Position numbers and translations under genes: made by a program. A stretch of 16,410 nucleotides of DNA from an uncultured Collinsella sp. (GTDB taxonomy: Bacteria > Actinomycetota > Coriobacteriia > Coriobacteriales > Coriobacteriaceae), in the NCBI GenBank assembly GCA_900544725.1, contig UQWK01000046.1, positions 1-16,410 of the forward strand, given 5' to 3'. A model generated the notes under the pieces. That model worked only from the letters and a program-made list of their open reading frames with translations. It was not told where the DNA came from and ran no database searches. Numbering within the stretch: position 1 is the first letter of the stretch; each line of letters starts with the position of its first letter. Positions 7,052 to 13,654 of the stretch are shown one piece after another.

Positions 7052-8170
7052 CTAGGCCAGCGCAGCTCGCGTATCAAACAGAGCCTTTGCAATCGCAGCC
7101 GTAACCTCGCTCGAGCGGTCGCTCCACGGCATCGATGTCATGATGCTCATGACATAGGTACGGCCATCGATGTCGATAAGGCCCGCATCGCATGTCGAAT
7201 AGCAACCATCCTCGCTAATCCAGCCTGCCTTGTTGCGCACCAAGGCTTGGTCGTCCGCAATGCCGTCACGAATAAACGATCGGGCCGTAGAGGCCAGAAG
7301 GCCCGACAGCCATTGTGACGTCTCGGTATCATGGCTCAGATACTCGCTCATCTCGCGCCACAACTTGGCCGAGGTGCGCGGGCAATAAGTGGGAAAATCA
7401 CTCATCGGATCGAGTGCGGTATCGTAATCGACGTCAAGACCGACAATCCAATCCTCGTAACCGACACGGTCAAACGCCGCACGCAACGCGATAAACGAAT
7501 CGTTGTCCGAATTAACGACCGCGGCCTCGATCAGGTCGCGCACCGTCTGCCAGCCCATGTTGTAGCCGCCATAGGTGCCAAGGGAATCATCGAGTGAGAC
7601 CTGGCCCGTCTCGACCAGAGATTCGCAGACGTAGAGTACATAGAGCGCCTTATAGCTGCTCGCACCGTACACCTCGGCGTCCGCGTTATACGTCACGCCC
7701 TTGCCGCTCGATAGGTCGTAGAACACTACACCCACATCCCCCAGCTTCTGCGCCTGACTCAGGGCATCTTGGAGCACGACGAGGCTCTCATCCTCCAGGA
7801 CGGGGATCTGGTTATCAACCAGTGAGAAGATCTGCACGGTATCGCTTGAGGGAATATCGTTAAAGTCCGCCTTCGAAAGCCTCGTCTTGAGGCTCGCTGT
7901 CGACAGGGTTTGACTTGCGGTGGCTTTAGATTCAGAGACCTTTTTGTTTTGCGTCTGTACCGTTGACGCATCTGAGCGTGCCATTCGCTCCGACGCGTAG
8001 GTTTTGGCGGTAATTCCGAGGATAATAACCGCCAACGTTAGCATCCCAATGGCGGCAATCTTCGTCACGCGGATGCGAGCGTCAGCAAGGCCACGCGAAG
8101 ACGTGCCCTTCGTCTCATATCTGCTGCTATGCTGCGGCACATACTCATCCCGCGATGCGCTGTTTCGCAC
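7052..8170 (-). CDS. Membrane-anchored class A beta-lactamase-fold serine hydrolase
   Basis: Probable cell-surface protein of the serine beta-lactamase-like superfamily, 372 residues. A basic, serine-rich N-terminus is followed by one hydrophobic segment (about 37-56), then a low-complexity linker and the catalytic domain from about residue 125. Motifs in order are SxxK as SSYK (171-174), SDN (221-223) and KAG (314-316) where classical enzymes have KTG/KSG. I cannot find the ExxLN omega-loop glutamate that class A beta-lactamases use for deacylation. It may therefore be a cell-wall peptidase-like or penicillin-binding protein rather than a resistance enzyme. The start is GTG, with AGGAG 5 bases upstream. 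It heads a possible run with mtnN and engB; substrate unknown. Confidence 0.85.
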   Translation of the reverse strand: MRNSASRDEYVPQHSSRYETKGTSSRGLADARIRVTKIAAIGMLTLAVIILGITAKTYASERMARSDASTVQTQNKKVSESKATASQTLSTASLKTRLSKADFNDIPSSDTVQIFSLVDNQIPVLEDESLVVLQDALSQAQKLGDVGVVFYDLSSGKGVTYNADAEVYGASSYKALYVLYVCESLVETGQVSLDDSLGTYGGYNMGWQTVRDLIEAAVVNSDNDSFIALRAAFDRVGYEDWIVGLDVDYDTALDPMSDFPTYCPRTSAKLWREMSEYLSHDTETSQWLSGLLASTARSFIRDGIADDQALVRNKAGWISEDGCYSTCDAGLIDIDGRTYVMSIMTSMPWSDRSSEVTAAIAKALFDTRAALA

Positions 8171-8207
8171 GTGGTCTCCTGACTGCTACCGTTTATATAC
8201 GAGCAGC

Positions 8208-8235
8208 ATAATACCGAGCAGGCATTTCTTTCCAA
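8208..8235 (-). promoter_or_regulatory. Promoter of the beta-lactamase-fold gene
   Basis: On the minus strand TTGGAA (8230-8235), a 16-bp spacer and TATTAT (8208-8213) resemble a sigma-70 type promoter, 4/6 and 5/6 matches. Transcription would begin roughly 8200, some 30 bases before the GTG start at 8170. The surrounding sequence is AT-rich relative to the window. Confidence 0.55.
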
Positions 8236-8328
8236 AGATATTCAGCGGCGTTTAAGGTGTCTTTAAAGAAACCACAAGCGTATTTATCCAAATGGCACGA
8301 TTCTGTTGCGCATCTCCGCCCAAAACGC
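8236..8328. other. Intergenic spacer
   Basis: The gap between pflA and the beta-lactamase-fold gene is 307 bp in all (8171-8477). This part is AT-rich and holds no supportable gene. A repeated TTTAA motif (TTTAAGGTGTCTTTAAAG) is present but too short to call. Confidence 0.4.
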
Positions 8329-8395
8329 AGTTGCGGTGGAATAGTTCCTATTTGGGCGGCATAAGCCGAAAAACAAGAACTATTCCACCGCAACT
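8329..8395. repeat. Perfect 19-bp inverted repeat with inner hairpin
   Basis: AGTTGCGGTGGAATAGTTC (8329-8347) pairs exactly with 8377-8395. Inside is a short second stem CGGC (8357-8360) ATAA GCCG (8365-8368). The whole element is 67 bp, carries no gene, and lies between two same-strand genes downstream of pflA. It could be a mobile palindromic repeat or an mRNA 3'-end structure. Confidence 0.88.
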
Positions 8396-8422
8396 TGACG
8401 GAGCTCTTTGGCAATCAACTTG

Positions 8423-8464
8423 GTGCCCAGGGGCACTCATTTAAGTCTGTCCCCAATGAGTGCC
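8423..8464. repeat. Two overlapping, mutually exclusive hairpins
   Basis: GTGCCC (8423-8428) AG GGGCAC (8431-8436) is one stem. GGCACTCATT (8432-8441) and AATGAGTGCC (8455-8464) form another, with a 13-base loop containing GTCTGTCCCC. They share bases 8432-8436, so only one can form at a time. The element starts 14 bases after the pflA stop on the pflA strand and may act in termination, though no T-tail follows. Confidence 0.75.
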
Positions 8465-8477
8465 TTAAAATGGCTCG

Positions 8478-9296
8478 CTAGCCGATAGCGTTTTTGAGTT
8501 CCGCGCGGCGCTTTTTCATGCCCGTCATGACAGCGTTGCGCAGCTCGGGCATGCGCGCGGTATCCATCTGTGGAACGCCCTCGAGCTTATAGGGAATCCC
8601 CAGCTGCTCATACTTGACGACGCCCATCGTGTGATATGGCAGCATTTCCAGGCCCACCACGTTATGCCACGGGGCAATCAGACGACCGAGTGCCTCGCAC
8701 TCCTCAACCGTATCGGTAATGCCGGGCACCACCACGTGGCGGATAACGACCTTAATCTTGCGACGGGCAAGCTCATCACCAAACGCCAGGATGCGTGCGG
8801 GATCGCAACCGGTCAGCTTTTTATGCTCGACGGGATCGGCGTGTTTAATGTCGAGCAGCACCATATCGGTCTCGTTGAGTACGGCATCGAACTTCTCGGG
8901 ATGCGCGGGATCGAACGCATAGCCGCAGCTATCCAAGCAGGTATGCACGCGGCCGTCGGGGTTATTGTGCATGGCGCGGAACAGGTCGGCCAAGAACTCA
9001 GGCTGCAGGAGCGGCTCGCCGCCGGATACCGTAATACCACCGCTGCGGTAAAACTCATGGTTGCTCTGAAACTCGTCCATCAGGTGCTCGACGGTCACCA
9101 TGGTGCCGCCGTTAACCGACCAGGTATCGGGGTTGTGGCAATACGCACAACGCATGGGGCAGCCCTGAACAAACACCACAAAGCGGATGCCGGGTCCATC
9201 GACCGTTCCCATCGTCTCAATCGAATGCACGCGGCCCAGGGTAAACGCAGAGTCCTCGGGACGAGCGTCCACTCCCTCAAGCGTCATTTCAGCCAT
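8478..9296 (-). CDS. pflA: Pyruvate formate-lyase activating enzyme (radical SAM)
   Basis: Radical-SAM activase that uses a [4Fe-4S] cluster and SAM to install the glycyl radical on pyruvate formate-lyase, allowing anaerobic pyruvate cleavage to formate and acetyl-CoA. The 272-residue protein has the cluster motif CPMRCAYC (Cys46, Cys50, Cys53; CxxxCxxC), the preceding GTVDGPGIRFVVFVQG, the SAM-binding GGITVSGGEP (84-93) and a late VVIRHVVVPGITD strand. The family is about 245 residues; the excess is mostly N-terminal. An in-frame ATG at 9317 lacks a ribosome binding site; AAGG 9 bases before 9296 favours this start, and 9287 is also possible. No pyruvate formate-lyase gene adjoins it, so it is an orphan here. 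Its exact target among glycyl-radical enzymes is inferred. Confidence 0.9.
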   Translation of the reverse strand: MAEMTLEGVDARPEDSAFTLGRVHSIETMGTVDGPGIRFVVFVQGCPMRCAYCHNPDTWSVNGGTMVTVEHLMDEFQSNHEFYRSGGITVSGGEPLLQPEFLADLFRAMHNNPDGRVHTCLDSCGYAFDPAHPEKFDAVLNETDMVLLDIKHADPVEHKKLTGCDPARILAFGDELARRKIKVVIRHVVVPGITDTVEECEALGRLIAPWHNVVGLEMLPYHTMGVVKYEQLGIPYKLEGVPQMDTARMPELRNAVMTGMKKRRAELKNAIG

Positions 9297-9345
9297 TCCC
9301 GCTACCTTGCCTCTCATTGGTTTTAGCTACATAAATGCCAGAGTC

Positions 9346-9351
9346 ATTCTA
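9346..9351 (-). promoter_or_regulatory. -10 element upstream of pflA
   Basis: TAGAAT on the minus strand, a 5/6 match to the -10 consensus, lies about 50 bases before the chosen start. No good -35 is visible at the right distance (TTTTGC at a 16-bp spacing is poor), which may indicate activator dependence or a chance match. Confidence 0.4.
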
Positions 9352-9418
9352 GCCCATATGCATAATGGCAAAACGGTTTAGCGGTCAATTGGGTTGTTCT
9401 ATTTGGCTCCACGCAAGA

Positions 9419-9451
9419 GCGGCGGGAAGGTTGTCACAACCCGCCCGCCGC
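9419..9451 (-). terminator. Hairpin downstream of degV
   Basis: On the minus strand GCGGCGGG and CCCGCCGC form a perfect 8-bp GC stem (9444-9451 with 9419-9426). The loop contains a small inner stem GGTTG-TGA-CAACC. It begins 31 bases after the degV stop. The tail TCTTGCG is only weakly T-rich, so termination is likely but not certain. Confidence 0.6.
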
Positions 9452-9482
9452 CGAGGCAATAGAAATCGATAGACGCCAGGCC

Positions 9483-10337
9483 TTACGCCTTGAGCGTGAG
9501 CACCGCGCCAAAGGCGGTCGGGCCGCAATGGCTCGAGATCACGCCGCCGACCTGAGTCCAGGTAACGTCCTTAAAGCCCAGGTCGTGCGCATAGACTTCC
9601 ATGTCGTCGCGCAGCTCCTCGGAAAGGCCTACCGAATACGCCAGGCCAATGTGCGAGTAGTCAATCTCGCCCTTAGCAACCATGTGGTCAATAAAGGCAC
9701 GGGCGCACTTGAGCATAGAGCCGCGGAACTTCTTGGTCGCCACAAACTTACCGCCCGTCACCTCAATGCAGGGCTTAATCTTGAGCAGGTGGGCGCCAAG
9801 GAATGCCACGTTGGACAGACGACCGCCCGCCTTAAGGAAGGCTAGGTCGGTAGGAACAAAGCCCAACAGCACGCGATCCATCACCGAATTGGTGAAGGCG
9901 AAAATTTCGTCGACGGTGGCATCGGGGTGAGCCTCGATGTATTTGGCGGTCTCGACGGCAACAAGCGACTGGCCCACCGAGACAAAACGCGTATCCATGG
10001 AGAATACGTAGTCGCGGCCCTTAGCCGCAATCTTGGAGGACTGATGCGAGCAGGTCGTGGCCTCGGAATACGCGAGATGCAGAATAGTCGCGTCGGGCTG
10101 CTCGGCATGGATACGGTCATACACGTGAGCAAAATCCGCAGGCGCGCAGCCACTCGTCTTAGGCATAACACCGAGCTCGTTGCAGCGCGAGTAAATCTCG
10201 AGCGGATCGATTGAACCATCTTCAACGGTCTCGTCGCCAACTGTGACGTGCATGGGCACGCGCACGATGCCGTAGCGCTCGCAGAGCTCCGGCGTCACAT
10301 CCGACCCAGACTCAACCACGATTACGTACTTGCCCAT
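9483..10337 (-). CDS. DegV family fatty-acid-binding protein
   Basis: DegV-family proteins (FakB type) bind a fatty acid and in Firmicutes present it to the FakA kinase for phosphorylation and phospholipid synthesis. The 284-residue protein begins MGKYVIVVESGSDVTPE, matching the family's VTDSTSDL-like start. It has KTSGCAPADF (60-69) at the usual TSQPSP position and SEATTCSHQSS near 91-101 at the fatty-acid carboxylate loop. Length is typical. The frame is open to 10448, but homology begins at MGKY; the ribosome binding site for 10337 is weak (GATGGG about 14 bases upstream), and a GTG at 10346 is an alternative. It is monocistronic in appearance, with its own promoter, a long structured leader and a downstream hairpin. 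No fakA homologue is in the window. Confidence 0.9.
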   Translation of the reverse strand: MGKYVIVVESGSDVTPELCERYGIVRVPMHVTVGDETVEDGSIDPLEIYSRCNELGVMPKTSGCAPADFAHVYDRIHAEQPDATILHLAYSEATTCSHQSSKIAAKGRDYVFSMDTRFVSVGQSLVAVETAKYIEAHPDATVDEIFAFTNSVMDRVLLGFVPTDLAFLKAGGRLSNVAFLGAHLLKIKPCIEVTGGKFVATKKFRGSMLKCARAFIDHMVAKGEIDYSHIGLAYSVGLSEELRDDMEVYAHDLGFKDVTWTQVGGVISSHCGPTAFGAVLTLKA

Positions 10338-10384
10338 TATTATCACGACCCATCTCGACATTGGCTTTTCAATACATGGCACGC

Positions 10385-10461
10385 GCCGCCGCACTGTTGC
10401 ACAACGGCGGCAGAGCGCCAAAGAGACGCCGCCCCTTGCACACAACAAAGGACAGCGTCTC
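10385..10461 (-). other. Two hairpins in the degV leader
   Basis: Between the predicted promoter and degV, the minus-strand leader contains GAGACGC...GCGTCTC (10455-10461 with 10423-10429) with inner CCTTTG/CAAGG pairing. It is followed by GCCGCCG...CGGCGGC (10405-10411 with 10385-10391) with an inner TTG-TG-CAA. Neither has a T-tail. Together they make the leader of about 140 nt highly structured. No riboswitch class is recognised. Confidence 0.6.
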
Positions 10462-10487
10462 CCTGGAAAACTCCGTGCTTATTTAGG

Positions 10488-10516
10488 ATTCTACACGGTT
10501 TGCAACAATGTGTTAC
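10488..10516 (-). promoter_or_regulatory. Predicted degV promoter
   Basis: On the minus strand GTAACA (10511-10516), a 17-bp spacer and TAGAAT (10488-10493) form a reasonable sigma-70 type promoter, 4/6 and 5/6 matches. It would give a leader of about 140 nt before the degV start at 10337. Confidence 0.5.
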
Positions 10517-10525
10517 TTACTCCGC

Positions 10526-10554
10526 AAACGGTAGCTATACACGATAAACGGTAG
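10526..10554. repeat. Direct repeat AAACGGTAG, 20-bp period
   Basis: AAACGGTAG occurs at 10526-10534 and again at 10546-10554. The 20-bp period is close to two helical turns, and the repeats lie just upstream of the predicted degV -35. The arrangement resembles a tandem activator or repressor site, but it is only two 9-bp copies. Confidence 0.5.
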
Positions 10555-10597
10555 TTCGCTGCGGCAACTGCGACACATTCCGCCCGGCAAGTCCAAT

Positions 10598-10612
10598 CGT
10601 GCTCCACGCACG
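10598..10612 (-). terminator. Short hairpin after scrB
   Basis: On the minus strand, immediately after the scrB stop, CGTGC-GTGGA-GCACG forms a 5-bp stem. The following sequence (ATTGGACTTG) is not T-rich, so this is a weak candidate for the end of the fructoside operon. Confidence 0.25.
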
Positions 10613-10613
10613 G

Positions 10614-12056
10614 TTAATGCGCGAGGCGGTAGAAATCCATCGACGCCGCACCCTCGGCATGCAACCCCATCGCCGAAACCGCCGGCGAATAGGTACGGCT
10701 CGTAAGTGCTGCCTCGCCGCCGTTGGCAAAAATCTCGACCATCGTAGTGTCCGAAAGCACGCGCAGGTCGCGAAGCTCGCTGAGCTCAATCGACCTCCGG
10801 TCTCGCCCATAGCCTTCATTACCCATATCGAGGGTAAGCATCCCCTCCGCATAACGCACAAAGACACCCTTGCGAATCTCGAGCTCGATCATCTTGGCGC
10901 CCTCACAGGAAACCACGACATCAAACAGGCGTCCCGGCTCCTCGACGGTCTCTTCGCCTACAGCACGAACGCAGCCGCCGCGCATCCTCTCAATCTCGTG
11001 CGCCGGCTGCTGGCAGAGCTTACCATCGCGCATGCTCAGCTCTCGCGGCACCGTCAACGCGCACTGCCACCCGCGCGCCACCGTCGGGTTTTCTGCTGTC
11101 GCGTCGGGGCAACCCGACCATCCGATCATCAAACGCCGGCCTGCAGCATCCTCAAAGGACTGCGGAGCATAGAAATCAAAACCGGCATCGACCATCGGGG
11201 GCATGCCCTGCCCGACGATTTTAAAGCTCGGCGCCTCCCAATCGGCCTCGATAGGGAACCACACGCACTGATGCGGATTGCGGTAACGCCAACCATCGGC
11301 AGGCACACCCTGCGGACAGCAAACGAGAATAAGCTCACCATCGAGCTCAAACAGATCGGGGCACTCCCACATAAAGCCAAACTTCTCGCCCAGCTCAATG
11401 CGCGTCGCATAGCTCCAGTCCTCAAGATTGCGCGAGGTATAGACAAGCACGCAGCCACGGTCGTCTTTCGTGCGAGCGCCCAGAACCATGTAGTAGATAC
11501 CGTCGTGTTCAAGGATCTTGGGGTCGCGCACGTGCGTACCGATATCGTCGGGGTAATCGACCGGTCCAACAGCTATGCGCTTCTCGCCCAATTCGTTGGG
11601 ATTCTCGGCAACCATATGAATCTGGTTTTGCTCACGGCCCGTCAACACGTAGTCGTAATCATCGCGGTCAAAATGCTTGACGTTGCCGGTATAGAAGTAG
11701 TGAATCTTGCCATCGCGTACAAAGGCAGAACCAGAATACGCTCCGCTCGAATCCAAATCGGAATCGGGGAACAGTACGGGGCCGTGATTCTCGTACGTCA
11801 CAAAATCCTTTGTCGTCAGATGGTTCCAAAGCACTGGACCGCCATGCGCAGCATCGAAAGGATCGTATTGATGATAGATGTGATACGTATCACCAATCTG
11901 AACCAAACCGTTGGGGTCGTTGAGCCAGCCAAGCTCAGGCTCCACATGGAACAGGAGCCTATCGGGGTCGGACGCGATGCGACCCGCCGTCTCATCCTGT
12001 CCGGCACGCCACTGCTCATAGTCCGCGCGTGTCACCTTATTTTTTTGATTAAACAT
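10614..12056 (-). CDS. scrB: Sucrose-6-phosphate hydrolase (canonical GH32)
   Basis: Intracellular beta-fructofuranosidase that hydrolyses sucrose 6-phosphate, delivered by the adjacent PTS, to glucose 6-phosphate and fructose. The 480-residue protein has the full GH32 set: nucleophile motif WLNDPNG with Asp47, SGAYSGSAF (104-112), FYTGN (121-125), transition-state motif RDP (177-179) and acid/base motif ECPD with Glu231. A C-terminal beta-sandwich carries VEIFANGG. There is no signal peptide, which fits a cytosolic phospho-sugar hydrolase. MFNQ is the only Met start before the core, and the ribosome binding site is weak (GAGAAAG about 12 bases away). It is the third gene of the operon, 101 bp after the PTS gene, with a strong hairpin in that gap. 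Related fructosides such as kestose phosphate are also possible substrates. Confidence 0.92.
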   Translation of the reverse strand: MFNQKNKVTRADYEQWRAGQDETAGRIASDPDRLLFHVEPELGWLNDPNGLVQIGDTYHIYHQYDPFDAAHGGPVLWNHLTTKDFVTYENHGPVLFPDSDLDSSGAYSGSAFVRDGKIHYFYTGNVKHFDRDDYDYVLTGREQNQIHMVAENPNELGEKRIAVGPVDYPDDIGTHVRDPKILEHDGIYYMVLGARTKDDRGCVLVYTSRNLEDWSYATRIELGEKFGFMWECPDLFELDGELILVCCPQGVPADGWRYRNPHQCVWFPIEADWEAPSFKIVGQGMPPMVDAGFDFYAPQSFEDAAGRRLMIGWSGCPDATAENPTVARGWQCALTVPRELSMRDGKLCQQPAHEIERMRGGCVRAVGEETVEEPGRLFDVVVSCEGAKMIELEIRKGVFVRYAEGMLTLDMGNEGYGRDRRSIELSELRDLRVLSDTTMVEIFANGGEAALTSRTYSPAVSAMGLHAEGAASMDFYRLAH

Positions 12057-12080
12057 CGCCGTTGACTTTCTCGTCTATGG

Positions 12081-12118
12081 GGAAGGACGCTCGACTCACA
12101 CGAGTCGAACGCCCTTCC
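12081..12118 (-). other. 17-bp RNA hairpin between PTS gene and scrB
   Basis: GGAAGGACGCTCGACTC (12081-12097), loop ACAC, and 12102-12118 form a 17-bp stem. Fifteen pairs are Watson-Crick. In the minus-strand (sense) RNA the other two are G-U wobbles, while in the opposite strand they would be A-C mismatches. This favours a role in the operon mRNA: stabilising the upstream PTS message, an RNase site, or partial termination. No T-tail follows. Confidence 0.75.
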
Positions 12119-12157
12119 TCAAATGGACTTATCCTCAGATTACACTGAACGGCGCAA

Positions 12158-13609
12158 CTAGAAGCTAACGTCGAAGCCAGCGCCAGCGCCCTCTTCATCG
12201 GTGGTCGGCACGCCCTTTGCCTTGTTGTAGGCAAAGATCAAGACGATCGGCACGATAAAGGCGATGAGATTGCCAGCCACATACCACACGAGGGTCTCGG
12301 GCGTGACGATGAGCAGGCCAAGCACGCCGGTCAGACCCTGACCGATAGCGCGCACCTCAAAGAGCTTGACGAAGGCACCGCCGCAGCCTGCACCGATGCA
12401 TGCGCAGATGAACGGGATGATCGAGTAGCGCATGTTTGCAGCAAAGATAGCGGGCTCGGAGATTCCGACCAGCGTCGGGATAAAGGACGACATGCAAATG
12501 TTGCGCTCTTTGGAATGCTTCTTGTGAATGAGGTACATGCCGATGGCGCCGCCGCCCTGGGCGATGATGGAAACCGACCAGATGGCCTGGATGTAGTTGA
12601 AGCCAGTCGTGGCAACAAGGTTTGCCTCGATACCCTGGATGAACTGATGCGTACCGGTAACGACAAGCGGCTGCAGGAACGCGGCGAAGACAAAGGCACC
12701 AAAGACGCCCATCCTGTTGTACAGGATATCGATTACGCCGGCGAGGACATCGCCGATCAGGTTGCCGAGCGGGCCGAACACGGTGAACAGGGCGACGTTA
12801 GCAAGAATCAGGGTAACGGTCGGGACAAAGACGAACGAAACGACCTCGGGGATGTACTTCTGGGCAATCTTTTCGACCTTGGCCATAAACCAGGCGGTCA
12901 GGATTGCGGGGAACACGCCGCCCTGGAAAGCAACCATGGGAATGGAGAGCGGACCGAAGTTCCAGTACTCAGCACCCGTCGGGTCCATAACGAACGTGTT
13001 ACGGTTCATAAGACTCGGGTGAACCATGACGATACCGACGAGGATGCCCAGGATCGGGTTACCGCCAAAACGCTTGACCGCGCTGTACATAACCAGGACA
13101 GGCAGGTAGTCGAACGTGGTGGCGATAATGGCAAAGAAGCTTGCGAGGTTCTTGAGGAACTCGCTGTGATCGGCGAGGCTGCCCTCCATGCCAAAGAGGC
13201 CGTTGGCAACGATCAGCGACTTAAGGCCGATGATGATAGCAGCGCCGACGAAGGCGGGAATGATGGGGATAAAGATGTCCGAGAATACCTTGAGGACCGA
13301 GAAGAACTTGCCCTTCTTGTCCGCCTCGGCGCCCTTGACCTCGGAAGCGCTGATCTCCTTAACGCCCGTCAAAGCCATAAACTCATCGTAAACCTTGTTG
13401 ACGGTACCGGTACCGAAGATGATCATGAGCTGGCCGCTGTTGTACAGCACGCCCTTGACGCCATCGATGTTCTCGAGCTCGGCCTTGTTGTATTTGCTCG
13501 TATCCTTGAGCACCAGACGCAGACGGGTCACGCAATGCGTAGCGCCCTCGATGTTCTCCAGTCCGCCGACGTTGTCGACGACTTGCTGGGACACTGCCTT
13601 GTAGTCCAT
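12158..13609 (-). CDS. scrA: PTS fructoside (sucrose-type) transporter EIIBC
   Basis: Membrane permease that imports and phosphorylates a sugar, probably sucrose or a related fructoside, in the glucose/sucrose PTS superfamily. In the 483-residue protein, an EIIB domain (1 to about 85) has the phospho-cysteine motif ATHCVTRLR with Cys26. An EIIC domain (about 105-470) has roughly ten hydrophobic segments, GTHQFIQGIEANL, and GISEPAIFAANMRY, the equivalent of the family's G(I/V)TEP motif. No EIIA domain is fused and none is encoded nearby, so phosphate must come from an EIIA elsewhere. I start at the ATG at 13609: GGAG lies 6 bases upstream, whereas the ATG at 13621 has its purine stretch too close. 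It lies 45 bp after the atypical GH32 gene and ahead of scrB. Substrate is inferred from the neighbours. Confidence 0.92.
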   Translation of the reverse strand: MDYKAVSQQVVDNVGGLENIEGATHCVTRLRLVLKDTSKYNKAELENIDGVKGVLYNSGQLMIIFGTGTVNKVYDEFMALTGVKEISASEVKGAEADKKGKFFSVLKVFSDIFIPIIPAFVGAAIIIGLKSLIVANGLFGMEGSLADHSEFLKNLASFFAIIATTFDYLPVLVMYSAVKRFGGNPILGILVGIVMVHPSLMNRNTFVMDPTGAEYWNFGPLSIPMVAFQGGVFPAILTAWFMAKVEKIAQKYIPEVVSFVFVPTVTLILANVALFTVFGPLGNLIGDVLAGVIDILYNRMGVFGAFVFAAFLQPLVVTGTHQFIQGIEANLVATTGFNYIQAIWSVSIIAQGGGAIGMYLIHKKHSKERNICMSSFIPTLVGISEPAIFAANMRYSIIPFICACIGAGCGGAFVKLFEVRAIGQGLTGVLGLLIVTPETLVWYVAGNLIAFIVPIVLIFAYNKAKGVPTTDEEGAGAGFDVSF

Positions 13610-13654
13610 GTTCCTCTCCATTCCTTTTCTAAATCATAAAACGGTTCGTTGCCG

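Noticed and set aside
9361..9482. Rex/FNR-like site GTTGTCACAAC upstream of pflA
   Set aside because: It is the loop of the degV downstream hairpin, lies well upstream of the candidate -10, and does not match the usual Rex or FNR consensus.
10599..12065. 488-codon open frame on the plus strand, slightly longer than the gene opposite it
   Set aside because: The minus strand encodes a GH32 protein with all family motifs; the plus frame gives no recognisable motif and is a codon-bias shadow of a GC-rich gene.
12515..13639. 374-codon plus-strand frame opposite the PTS gene
   Set aside because: The translation is unusually acidic and repetitive, as expected from the reverse complement of membrane-protein codons; the EIIBC frame is well supported.
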